Below are positions 1-10,075 of a stretch of 64,000 nucleotides of DNA, one piece after another. Both the position numbers and the translations under genes were made by a program. The first letter of the stretch is position 1. The number at the start of each line of letters is the position of its first letter. The stretch comes from Ianthella basta (Eukaryota; Porifera; Demospongiae; Verongiida; Ianthellidae), in NCBI GenBank assembly GCA_964019415.1, contig OZ025887.1, forward strand, positions 5,999,950 to 6,063,949. The letters are read 5' to 3'. A model generated the notes under the pieces. That model was not told where the DNA came from and searched no databases. It saw only the letters and a list, made by a program, of their open reading frames with translations.

Positions 1-96
1 ATGGTGAACTTCCTTTGTGGGTAAGGATACCTTACAAGGAAGACGTACAGCGGTTGCCTGTCGGTCTCTTGTGGGCCGCTGTAGCTGTTCCTTCCA
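1..96 (+). promoter_or_regulatory. 5' leader of the LRRK-like gene
   Basis: This is the short upstream region before the chosen ATG. The first 24 bases form a seven-codon upstream ORF (ATG at 1, TAA at 22-24) out of context with the main protein. The same place reads as a possible splice donor (GG|GTAAGG at about 20-26), so an upstream 5' UTR exon may end here. No TATA box is evident. The window edge prevents any promoter call. Confidence 0.3.
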
Positions 97-3000
97 ATGA
101 GTTTCTCCAATAGCGAAATGAGCGATACCGAGTCTCCGGAGAGTTTGCCCCTCCAGTCGACCTCCAGCACACCGTCGGAAACTAGAGAAGAAAGCCCGAC
201 AGCGGATGCACCGCCAGACGAGCAATTCCTCAATCGCTTCTGCCACGAAGGGAAGGTTGAAGAGGCGCGGACATACCTCGAAGACTTGAAGGAGAACAGT
301 CCGGGAGAAATCCCCGTCAAACTGCTCCAATCCGGCGGGCTGTTCGGCTACACGCCTCTACACGAATCGGCGTCTGAGGGACGCTTCGACATGATCCAGA
401 TGTTACTGGGCTTCGACCAGTACATCCCTTCGGACAACGGCTACGTGAACATCAAGACCAATAACGGATACAGCGCTCTACACTTGGCGGCAGCAGGAGG
501 GCACACCAAGGTAGCCAAGTTCCTGATTGAGCAGGGCGCAGAACTGGACTGTAAAGATGAGTTTGGGAAGACGCCACTTGGAAGCTCGGAGATAGCTGCT
601 AGATTTGAGACTCTGCGAGTTATGTTTTCAGCAGGTGAGGTTGCCAATGCATGCATGTGTCACACCGCCATACTTCAGTAAGAGAGACAAACTGCTCAGT
701 CATGTTGTAAATTGAGTACTGCATAACGATAGTGCCATAATTGATTTGCGATAGACCATTCCGTATGGTGATAACAAACCAAAGGAAAATTGAAAATGTG
801 CGTAGGCAGGTGAGCAATTGGACCAAAACGGATGTAGTCCATAGCAGTGTCACCATTAATTTATGAAACTGGTATACTGTAGTATACTTCACCTGCACTC
901 ATGATTGCACGGGGCATACAGCATAGAGTGTATGGAGACCTTTGGGGTCAGTTACTCACACTGGTACCAGCATTGGAATCACTTCTATACATTTTTATAC
1001 AGATTCATGCATATACATACAGTATAAAGATAGTTATTACATATACTTTGTGGAGTAGAGATACTGTATAGATACACTACAGTATGTATGTATAATACCA
1101 TGCATTCAACTCTGATACTGAGTGCCCATGATTGTGGACAACCATTCTGAAAGGTCTGTATGATGATGTCGCCTTCTTCTCTCCATCTAGCTGTGATCCG
1201 AGCTGCCAACCAAGATGATGCTCCACTGATGAAGATGCTGTTTGAGAGAAGTGACCTACCAGTGGAATCAGGATGCATGCAGAGAGCTCTCCTCATATCA
1301 GTTGAGCGAGACAACCCAGAGACGGTGGCCTTGATGATTGAGCAAGGGAAGAGAAAGAAGGAGATAAGCCTAGAGGTAGCTCTCTCCCGCTCACTGGAAG
1401 GCAGGCGCCACTCAGCTCGAGCCATGTTGCTCATGCTAAAAGCTGTCAAAAACAGAGACTATCAGCTGGTTCTGCGACTGTACGGCCAACCGCTCAACCA
1501 ATACCGGAACTCCGATATTCAGGATGCCGATTTCCCACTGGTACAAGAGCGTGTAGCACAAGGCAAGATCCCAACCGAGTATGCCATTCTTCAGGCCTCG
1601 GGGATACAAGACTCACGTGTGTATGAAGAAATACTGGTTCGCACTAAAGTGAATGAAGACAGTGGGATTGTTGAGTGGCGGGGACTGCGGATTGAGTCCG
1701 TGAAGTCGTCATGGCTGCGTCGCATCATCTTTGTGGAGCGCTTTTACCTCTCTTACAACACAATTCGCAGCCTCCCTGATGACTTGGGCACCTTTCTGAG
1801 GAGTGCAGTGGTAATCAATTTGGAGCACAACTCCCTCCGCACCATCCCTTCTGCACTTCTTGAGCTGCCCAGTCTCAAGGAGCTGAATCTCTTGCACAAC
1901 CACATCACAAGCCTACCGAAGCTACAGGTGTGGTCATCTGAGCTGCAATGGCTCAACCTCGCCCACAACAAGATCCATTCACTTCCACCGACAGTGGAGG
2001 CACATCGCCTGAAGTGGCTTGACCTGGGCCACAACCAGCTATCCACACACCTGGAGTGTCTGGGGGGCTTCATAAAGTTGGAATACCTGAGTCTTGAGAA
2101 CAACCCCGCCATTGAGAGGCTCCCTAAGGAGATGGGTCGTTTGAAAGACCTGCACACACTAAAACTTGAGGGACTGGGCAACCTCGTTGATCCCCCCAAA
2201 ACGGTGGCTGCAGACCTCAAAGCTTGCATTGGGTACTTGGAAGCGTTGCTCAAAAGTGCAAAGCCTTATTACCGCATGAAACTCATGCTTGTTGGCCAGG
2301 CAGCAAGGGGCAAGACCACTTTCGTGAAACGTCTTCTCGGGAGGAAAGTCAAAGAGACTGACAACCAGTCCACAGTTGGAATTGAAGTGAACGAATGGAC
2401 CTGCAAAGGTGACGCTGGTCCTCCCATTCAGTTCACACTGTGGGACTTTGGTGGCCAAGATGTGTACTATGCCACCCACCAGTGCTTCCTCACCAAGCGG
2501 TCCCTGTACCTCCTGCTGTGGAAGATGACAGACTGGAAGAACGGCATTGCAGAGCTGAAACCCTGGCTGGACAATATTGCAGCACGTGTTCCAGGGTCCA
2601 GAGTAGTCATCATTGGTACTCACTATGACAGGCTGTCGGAAGAGGAGAGGGAGAAAGCACCGGACTACCTCCAGGAGGTTGCAGACCTAGCAGAACGGCA
2701 AACAAAACTGCAGAGTGAGTGGATTTTGTATTTTGCACATTATACTATACATTTTGCTGCATTTTCCTTCTTGTGCATGACATGTAGTGAAAATAAGTTT
2801 CTGCATTATAAATTTTCCCTGCATATGCCTTCTGCACTTGCACAACATACAATACACTTCATTCACATTCTTCATTGTCTGTTCACTCTTCACCTCTAGT
2901 TGATAAAGTCACATACGTTGGCCTTGTAGAGAAGATCAACTTGGATAACGTGATCGGTTCCATCTACAAGGAGGCAAGGAAGTACATTGAACCGGAGCAC

Positions 3001-6000
3001 TTCCTCAAGAAGCCGGAAAACCCTCTACTATTGCTAGAGCGACCCATCCCTGCTAGCTACCAAGTGGTAGATGAGCACCTTCTCTCCCTGCACAAGAAGG
3101 TGAAGATGGGGACCATGTCTGCAGTGCTGCATGGCAGTGAGTACAAGAAGATGATCAGCAGTCTAAAGCAGGCCGACCTGTACACAGATGATGACATACA
3201 TGCAGCAACCGTGTTCCTCCACGATTTGGGCTCTGTTCTGCACTTCAACGACCGCAAGAATAACCTTGATGACCTCTACTTCATCGACCCACACTGGCTG
3301 TTTGACATGATGTCGGCCATTGTGACAGTGCGTGAGAAGAACCCGTACATCAAGCATGGGGTGCTGGAGACCAGGTGCCTTGGCATCCTCTACAAGGACC
3401 TCATGAAGGGGAAAAACAGTGGGTTCCTGGACCAGTTTGTAGTTCTTCTGGACCGCTTTGAGGTGGCCCTTCCTCTTGACAAGCACTCCCTGCTCATCAC
3501 ATCGATGCTACCAGATGAGCAACCACCAGATATTGATGATCCTCCTGGCATGGTGTGCCGACAACGGCACCTTGTCTTCCCTCCCGGCCACCTGACTCCA
3601 CCTGGTTTCTGGAGCCGGTTCCTAGCACGTATTCTCCACTCTGTGCCCTGTGTGAAGGCTGTACTAGACCTCCACACACAGATAGATCTGCAGTCGTCTA
3701 ACTCACCACTTGCTGAAATCAGCATCCAGTCCCTTTCCAATGACAGCTGGCAGCAATCTCTTGGGCCAGTGGGAGAGCCACAGCGGCTGGACTCCACCAC
3801 ACCCATGTGCAGCATCACCGATGGAGATAGCATCCTCAAGTATTGGAAGAGAGGGATGTTCTATCAGAGACCAGGACGAGATGCTGCATTGGTGGGACCA
3901 GAGAAAGAGTCTTGTCCACCTCTCTTCTTCCGAGTAGAAGCACTGGAGGATATTGGAGTTGTGGAGAAAGAGAAGGAGTCAGAGGACGTGGAGACCTCGG
4001 AAAAAACATCTTCACCGAGCAATGGTGTTTGCATCACAACCACTCCAACTGCAGAAGGTGTGCAGATTTATGGCCAAATTACTGACCTTTGTGAGAAGCT
4101 CCTGACTGAGTGGTTTCAAGGAATCATGCAGCACACAAAGCACCAGATCCCATGCTACTCGTGCTTACAAGAGAAGCATCCCAGACCAGCTTCCTTCCAG
4201 AAGGACGTTCTCATGGAGCGGATTGACCAAACAGTAGAGGAAGTGGGGCATAGTGTGGCGTCTGTTGAAGATGCAACAACCAACAATGATCCATTCATTT
4301 TCTCATGCACGAATGGGCACAGGATTTCTATTATTGAGGTGGCACCTGACATCCTCCTTGGTGACCTGCACCGAGACTTCCTGCTCCCACGCTCAGACGT
4401 GGTGTACTCAGAAGCAAATCTCCTCGGAAAGGGAGGTTTTGGTGAAGTCTATCTTGGCACATACAGGGAGAAAAATGCAGCAGTCAAGTGTTACGTCAAG
4501 AGTGTGAGTGAAGCACTGAGAGAGCTGCGAAATGAAGCCATCATCCTCCAAAGATGCCACCACCCGTCCCTTGCTGGAATGCTTGGAGTGATCGTGGAGT
4601 TACCCCATCTTGCACTAGTACTTGAGTACGCTCCAGGGGGAACCCTGAAGACCCCCCTTGTGAAGAAGACTGCACCTCTGCCACGCGTCATCCTCTTTCG
4701 CATGGCGGCCCAGATTGCTGCTGGATTAGACTTCCTTCACCAAAAGTCCTACATTTATCGTGACCTGAAGGCAGACAATGTCTTGCTGTGGTCAATGCGG
4801 GCCAACAACCTGGTCAATTGTAAAGTGGCTGACTTTGGTTTGGTGATAGAGGCAGCACCAAGTGGAGCAAAGAGTCACTGTGGAACTGCTGGCTTCATGG
4901 CACCAGAAGTGGTGAGCAGTGAGCACCCCGCATATGACCAGTCAGCGGACACATTCTCCTTTGGGATGGTGCTCTACCAGATGATTGCCCGGCGCCCACC
5001 ATATGACTTTCACAACTCAAAGGGCCCCAAGAAAGAGTTGATCAATTCTGCAGTTGAGAAAGGGCAGCTTCCAAAGCTTGATGACGTGAAGGTAGCCAAG
5101 TTTGGGGTCCCTTACCTTGCAATGATAATGAAGCAGTGTTGGTCCTACCAGCCCAAAGATCGGCCTACCATGTCGCATATTCTCCCCCTTCTCTGTAACC
5201 CTCTGGTGCAGCTCACCATTGGGGCTCACTTGCTGAGAAGCCAGCACTCAATGAGGGAAGCATGCTACAGACGCCACCTCACTGACAGTCCTCCGCAACC
5301 AGTCACAGGCAAAGACATGCTGGAAAGCATCCCTCCCACAGAGTTCTGGGTGTGCTGTGACAGCCACAAAGGAGCAGAGCTACAGGTCTTCAATGGAGAA
5401 AACTTTCGACACTTGCACACCTTCCAGATTGGTGATAAAAGGCAGGTGAAGTGTATGTCTTTCCACAATGACTTTCTATGGGTGGCCAGTCAGGATGGCC
5501 TGAAGGATTCCAGGATCGACGTGTTCAATGCCAGGTCTAAATCTCATGCCCACTCCATTCGCATGTTTGATTGCTCCCCATGTTGCATGTCAGCAAATGA
5601 CCAGAATATCTTCATTGGCACCCTGGAGGGGTGCGTGTTCATGCTGACTGATGATATGCACTGTGAACAGCAGAGGAGCCGTCAGACTCGGCAGAAGTAT
5701 CTCACGGAGCTTGATATCAGTGGCCTGCAAGTGGTTGGCAGGGACCTTTGGGTATCCTACGGGACCACCATCAGCCTTCACAGCTGTCACACCTTGAGGG
5801 AGAAGAGGAGCTTGTGTCTCCCTGTTGAGAGGCCGCATTGTGTTGGACAGCTTGCCCTGGACCACCAAAGGAAGGTGGTATGGGGGGTACATGTTGGGGG
5901 AATCACTGTGTCAGCATGGGATGCTGGGAGGAAGCAGCTGTTCTTCAAGACAAGCGTGCAAGAGGTCTTGTCCACTGAGTACCCTACAGAGAGTGACGTT

Positions 6001-7266
6001 CACAAGTCCCTCATTACAGCCTTCTGCCCTGTTTTGGACACAGTTTGGTGTGGCCTTGACATGGGCCACATCCTGCAGTTCTCGAGACATGGCGACCCAC
6101 TCACCTACTTCAAGCCATTCAAGTCATACATCCGTTTCTTGCTACCTGTTCCAGAGCTGGGGCCTTGCCATAGCGAGAAGGCAATGGTATTGGTTGGCAG
6201 CAAGGACATTGAGCAGGTGGGTGATCTGGAGCTAGAGGTTGAGGGAGACCCTGCCAGCCCACTGAGTCCTCATAGCCCACCTGGCAAGCAAAAGAAAGGC
6301 AGCCACATGGTGGACCCTAGTGCTACGGTGGCAGGGACAGTCCTTCTATTGGAGGCTGTGAGTGCCTACCATGCAAAGCAGATGGAGTACCTAAAGAAAG
6401 GACGCACATGGGACTCTTATGGTGATTTGCAGTACTTTGAGAAGGAGCTAGGTAAGTTTGGCCACCTGATGGAGGTTGAGAGTGAACCTGAATTCCCTCC
6501 AGTTGCAATTGAGGAGGAGCCAGCACCTGGACCGTCCACTCCAAAAGAAGTTGTGGAACAGTACCGTAGGGACCAGAAGCACCGTCTGGACACACAGAAC
6601 TCCAGTACAGCCTCAAATTCCGTATCCTCCTCTTCATCTAATGCATCTTCATCTTCCCGGCTAGCAGATATTATGACTGCCAGCCTTGATGATGACAGCC
6701 AGAGCTGCTCCCCTGGATCCCAAGGGAGTGGGTCTCTAGTGAATGGACACAGCTCCGCTACAGCCATCAACAGTAAAGTTGGGACCCTCAGAAGTGTTTC
6801 ATTCCAGTCCTCCAGGAGTCCATCTCCTGTGGCAGTGCAGTCCTTGCACCAACAGAGGCAAGATAGCTTGCAAGCAACATTGGTGCCCACTGGTTACCAA
6901 GGCAGCAGAGCGGAGGACAGTGGTTGTCATGGAAAAAGCCATAAAACCAATTGTCATCAAGAAGCTGTAAGACAATCCAGTAGTTATCAAAGGAATGGAG
7001 GGGAAGCTAAAGCTCGTCAGGGGAGTGGAAGAAAACTCAGTGATCAACGAGGAAATGGAGAGGGTCCCAGTGGGTATCTAAGGAATGGAGAGGACTCTAG
7101 TGGTCATCGAGGGAAAGGTGGGGAACCTAGTGATCAGGAAGTTGATTTAGTGTCCAACGGCTGTCCAATAAATGATGCAGAGCAAGAGGAATGGGTCTTC
7201 ATAGAGGAAGATAATGAAGACACAGACATTCACACCCTAACCCTCAAAGAGGACCACTTCACCTAG
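97..7266 (+). CDS. LRRK-family ROCO protein kinase (ANK-LRR-Roc-COR-kinase-WD40)
   Basis: Three exons join in frame: 97-634, 1191-2714 and 2900-7266, giving 2142 residues. Ankyrin repeats occupy about residues 80-180 and leucine-rich repeats about 345-530. A Roc GTPase domain begins near 540, with P-loop GQAARGKT (548-555), switch II WDFGGQD and specificity motif GTHYD. A COR domain follows. The Ser/Thr kinase spans about 1185-1470, with AVK lysine 1217, YRD aspartate 1309, DFG aspartate 1332 and an APE motif. A WD40-like beta-propeller follows to about 1850, then a Ser-rich tail with short Arg-Asn-Gly-Glu repeats. The domain order and the YRD catalytic loop are typical of LRRK1/LRRK2. The N-terminal armadillo block of LRRK2 is absent, so the protein looks closer to LRRK1 in size. 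The kinase has DFG where vertebrate LRRKs have DYG. Known role of the family: GTP-regulated kinase acting on Rab GTPases at membranes. Its 3' end converges on an ASRGL1-like gene. Confidence 0.93.
635..1190 (+). other. Intron 1 of the LRRK-like gene
   Basis: The donor GCAG|GTGAGG follows residue 179 and the acceptor CCATCTAG|CTG restores the frame, joining the ankyrin block to the next coding exon. The intron is AT-rich. No coding, repeat or RNA feature was recognised in it. Confidence 0.75.
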
Positions 7267-7573
7267 CTAGCTGCACCAGTAAAATTTTAACTTCAGAACT
7301 GTACCACTATCAATACAATGCATGCATGTTGCATATCATGGCAGGCTCCATTATAACTGTTGTTAATACTAAGAGTTGTATATACTCACACTGAACATGC
7401 AGTGATGCAATCAACTATAAAACATTGGTATAATAATTATTGCAAATGGTACAAAGAAAATGGCACAATCTATTAATGTACAGTGAAATAGGAAAGCAAT
7501 GAAAAATGGCATCCACTACTAGCACACTCTCATTCTAGCCCCATCTGTGACTATGTCCAATCTCTGGCTTGTT
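7267..7573. other. Intergenic, convergent 3' ends
   Basis: An AT-rich stretch lies between the stop codons of the LRRK-like gene and the first ASRGL1-like gene. It must hold both 3' UTRs and polyadenylation signals. No canonical AATAAA was picked out with confidence, and no other feature is seen. Confidence 0.5.
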
Positions 7574-8494
7574 TCATGATACACCAGAGTTTAGTTGACC
7601 ATCTTTGTCCACACTAGCCCAAGACATTGCCTTAGTGTTAAATGCCTTGAATGGCTCTCCATTCTTTGTCACACCAACAACCCCGCCATGACCTCCGACC
7701 TTTGACCTCATGAACTCGAGAGCTTCCTCTGCCACCTCCTTGGCAGTGCCGTTGCAGGTAGACAGGTTGAAGAGGATGCGTTGTGCAAGGGTGACACGAG
7801 CAATGGACTCACCATGGCCAGTAGCAGACACACCACCAATGGTATTGTCACATGCTGCCCCACTACCGATTATAGGGGAATCACCCATTCTGCCAGGACG
7901 CTTCAATGTTATTCCTCCAGTTGATGTACCGGCAGCCAGGTTGCCATGGATATCCATAGCAACAGCTCCAACTGTATCATGGTTACTTTCATTTGGAGAT
8001 GGCACTCCACCAGATAAGGTGTCTTTGATCACACTGTGGTACTTGGAATATGCCTTGTACTCTTCTTGTGCCTTCTTGGTCACCAGTTCCTTAGGATCCA
8101 CCTCCACCACACCCATTTCAGCAGCAAAGCGATTGGCTCCACTGCCAACAAGATACACATGGTCTGTTCGCTCCATCACCAGTCTGGCAAGGGATATGGG
8201 GTTTGCAATGTTCTTCACACACGCCACACCTCCAAAATTCAAACTCTCTCCATCCACAATTATGGCATCCATCTCCACCTCGCCTTCTGAATTCAGTGCC
8301 GAACCATGTCCGGCGTTAAAGGAAGGGTTGTCCTCCAGGGAGTTAACTGCAATCTCTACTGCATCGAAAGCAGACCCACTCTTCTTCAGAACCTCATACC
8401 CTGCCAATGCAGCGGCCTCGCAACCTCGCATACACTCTTCCCTTCGTTCATCTGGAATAGCACGCGCGCCTCCGTGTACAATGATAGCGGCCAT
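7574..8494 (-). CDS. Isoaspartyl peptidase/L-asparaginase, ASRGL1-like (copy a)
   Basis: This is a single-exon ORF of 306 residues, the usual length for plant-type/ASRGL1 Ntn hydrolases. These enzymes cleave themselves before a threonine that becomes the N-terminal nucleophile, then hydrolyse asparagine and beta-aspartyl dipeptides. The nucleophile is visible as T174 in NHDTVGAVA. The substrate-binding segments GRMGDSP and TGHGES are present, as is the N-terminal HGGA motif. The start at 8494 matches the family start. Copy b usually follows HGGA with Trp, while this copy has Arg there (HGGARAIP). It lies in tandem with a near-identical copy 0.6 kb upstream. The lack of introns contrasts with its neighbours and fits retroposition, or an originally bacterial gene. 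Expression is not testable here. Confidence 0.93.
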   Translation of the reverse strand: MAAIIVHGGARAIPDERREECMRGCEAAALAGYEVLKKSGSAFDAVEIAVNSLEDNPSFNAGHGSALNSEGEVEMDAIIVDGESLNFGGVACVKNIANPISLARLVMERTDHVYLVGSGANRFAAEMGVVEVDPKELVTKKAQEEYKAYSKYHSVIKDTLSGGVPSPNESNHDTVGAVAMDIHGNLAAGTSTGGITLKRPGRMGDSPIIGSGAACDNTIGGVSATGHGESIARVTLAQRILFNLSTCNGTAKEVAEEALEFMRSKVGGHGGVVGVTKNGEPFKAFNTKAMSWASVDKDGQLNSGVS

Positions 8495-9130
8495 CTTCGC
8501 AGGTTTGGGGAATTCCCGATTTGTGTAGCTGCTACCTTTAATTTACCCTGCTAACAATGATTTGCTGGTCTCAGAAGCTTATGTGAAAACACTGCATGGC
8601 ATTGCCATTAAAAGCGTTCTAATCAGAACAGGTACGAATCTATTGCTTCTAACAGCATTTACTGGTTATGGCTACACCATAGCTACGACATATCGGCACC
8701 TAGGCCAGCTGCGCCGCCCATGGCTGCAGGCAGCTAGCTAGAAATGCAGTATATAAGAATCTATATCATTCACATAAAAGCTATATCCTCTGGATAGCCA
8801 GTGCAGCTGGTCTTAATGAGCCAATAGAAAAATGGCAACCCGAACAACACATTGAGTGTCACTTATTACATGCAACTGATGTAGTGATGGTACCATGTGT
8901 GTAAGGTATCATATCTAGCACATGTGGCACCACGGTGTCAGTGAGGTAGCCAATGCATGAAGGAAAACTGCTATTAATTCATTGTAATTCAAAATAATTA
9001 TAATACAGTCCACTGATGCCTTTTACAAATAATATGAAACAAATTTAAAATAGTCCCAAATCAATGTCCAAATATACATAAAATCAATGTTATCACACCA
9101 CACACTGCCCTGTTTGGCTGTCTGCTTTAA
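8495..9130. other. Spacer between the tandem ASRGL1-like genes
   Basis: This region holds the promoter of copy a and the 3' UTR of copy b. The part nearest copy b (about 8930-9110) is very AT-rich. A TATATAAG string at about 8751 lies on the plus strand, opposite to copy a, and is not assigned. No ORF or repeat was recognised. Confidence 0.45.
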
Positions 9131-10057
9131 CTATATCCCAGAGTTCAGCTTCCCATCTCTGTCCACACTAGCCCAGGCCATCCTCTGGGTGGTGAATGCC
9201 TTGAATGGCTCTCCACTCTTTGCCACGCCAACAACTCCTCCATGACCTCCGACCTTTGACCTCATGAACTCGAGGGCTTCCTCTGCCACCTCCTTGGCAG
9301 TGCCGTCACGGGTAGACAGGTTGAAGAGGATGCGTTGTGCAAGGATGACACGAGCAATGGACTCACCATGGCCAGTAGCAGACACACCACCAATGGTATT
9401 GTCACATGCTGCCCCACTACCGATTATAGGGGAATCACCCATTCTGCCAGGACGCTTCAATGTTATTCCTCCAGTTGACGTACCGGCAGCCAGGTTGCCA
9501 TGGATATCCATAGCAACAGCTCCAACTGTATCATGGTTACTTTCATTTGGAGATGGCACTCCACCAGAGAAATTGTCTTTGATGACACTGTGGTACTTGC
9601 AATATGCCTCGTACTCTTCTTGTGCCTTCTTGGTCACCAGTTCCTTAGGATCCACCTCCACCACACCCATTTCAGCAGCAAAGCGATTGGCTCCACTGCC
9701 AACAAGATACACATGGTCTGTTCGCTCCATCACCAGTCTGGCCAGGGATATGGGGTTTGCAATGTTCTTCACACACGCCACACCTCCGAAATTCAAACTC
9801 TCTCCATCCACAATTATGGCATCCATCTCCACTTCACCTATTGAGTTCAGCACGGAACCGTGCCCAGCATCGAAGACTGGATTGTCTTCCAGGGAGTTAA
9901 CTGCAATCTCCACTGCATCGAAAGCAGACCCGCCCTTCTTCAGAACCTCATACCCTGCCAGTGCAGCGGCCTCACAACCGCACACACTGTCCTCCTTCAT
10001 ATCATCCGGAATCGCCCACGCTCCTCCGTGAACAATGATGGCGGCCATGTTCTCCAA
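9131..10057 (-). CDS. Isoaspartyl peptidase/L-asparaginase, ASRGL1-like (copy b)
   Basis: This is a single-exon ORF of 308 residues, with nucleophile T177 in NHDTVGAVA and the GRMGDSP and TGHGES substrate-binding segments. Translation could start at Met1 (10057) or Met4 (10048). The second gives the same N-terminus as copy a (MAAIIVHGGA). Differences from copy a concentrate in the first 75 or so residues and the last 60 or so, while the central part is almost identical. Both copies keep all recognisable catalytic residues, so neither looks like a pseudogene. The start codon lies only 18 bp from the proposed THADA start on the other strand, so the two genes must share a promoter or have overlapping 5' UTRs. 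Confidence 0.92.
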   Translation of the reverse strand: MENMAAIIVHGGAWAIPDDMKEDSVCGCEAAALAGYEVLKKGGSAFDAVEIAVNSLEDNPVFDAGHGSVLNSIGEVEMDAIIVDGESLNFGGVACVKNIANPISLARLVMERTDHVYLVGSGANRFAAEMGVVEVDPKELVTKKAQEEYEAYCKYHSVIKDNFSGGVPSPNESNHDTVGAVAMDIHGNLAAGTSTGGITLKRPGRMGDSPIIGSGAACDNTIGGVSATGHGESIARVILAQRILFNLSTRDGTAKEVAEEALEFMRSKVGGHGGVVGVAKSGEPFKAFTTQRMAWASVDRDGKLNSGI

Positions 10058-10075
10058 TAGGGAAATCCCCTTGAG
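10058..10075. promoter_or_regulatory. Bidirectional start region, ASRGL1-b / THADA
   Basis: Only 18 bases separate the ATG of ASRGL1 copy b (minus) from the proposed THADA ATG (plus). Transcription of each gene must begin inside the other gene's coding region or 5' UTR, or the two promoters are nested. The THADA first exon is itself an inference based on splice phase, so this arrangement carries the same uncertainty. Confidence 0.45.

Noticed and set aside
1160..2899. The three LRRK-like open frames as separate ankyrin/LRR, GTPase and kinase genes
   Set aside because: Donor and acceptor sites at 634/1191 and 2714/2900 join them in phase into one protein with the canonical LRRK domain order.
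7710..8528. A 272-codon plus-strand ORF antisense to ASRGL1 copy a, with a matching one at 9264-10031
   Set aside because: The sense strand encodes a complete, conserved enzyme. The antisense frame is open because of its codon usage, and appears in both copies only because they are duplicates. It has no recognisable domain.
8748..8758. TATATAAG string as a promoter
   Set aside because: It points rightwards, towards the 3' end of ASRGL1 copy b, and no plus-strand gene begins downstream.
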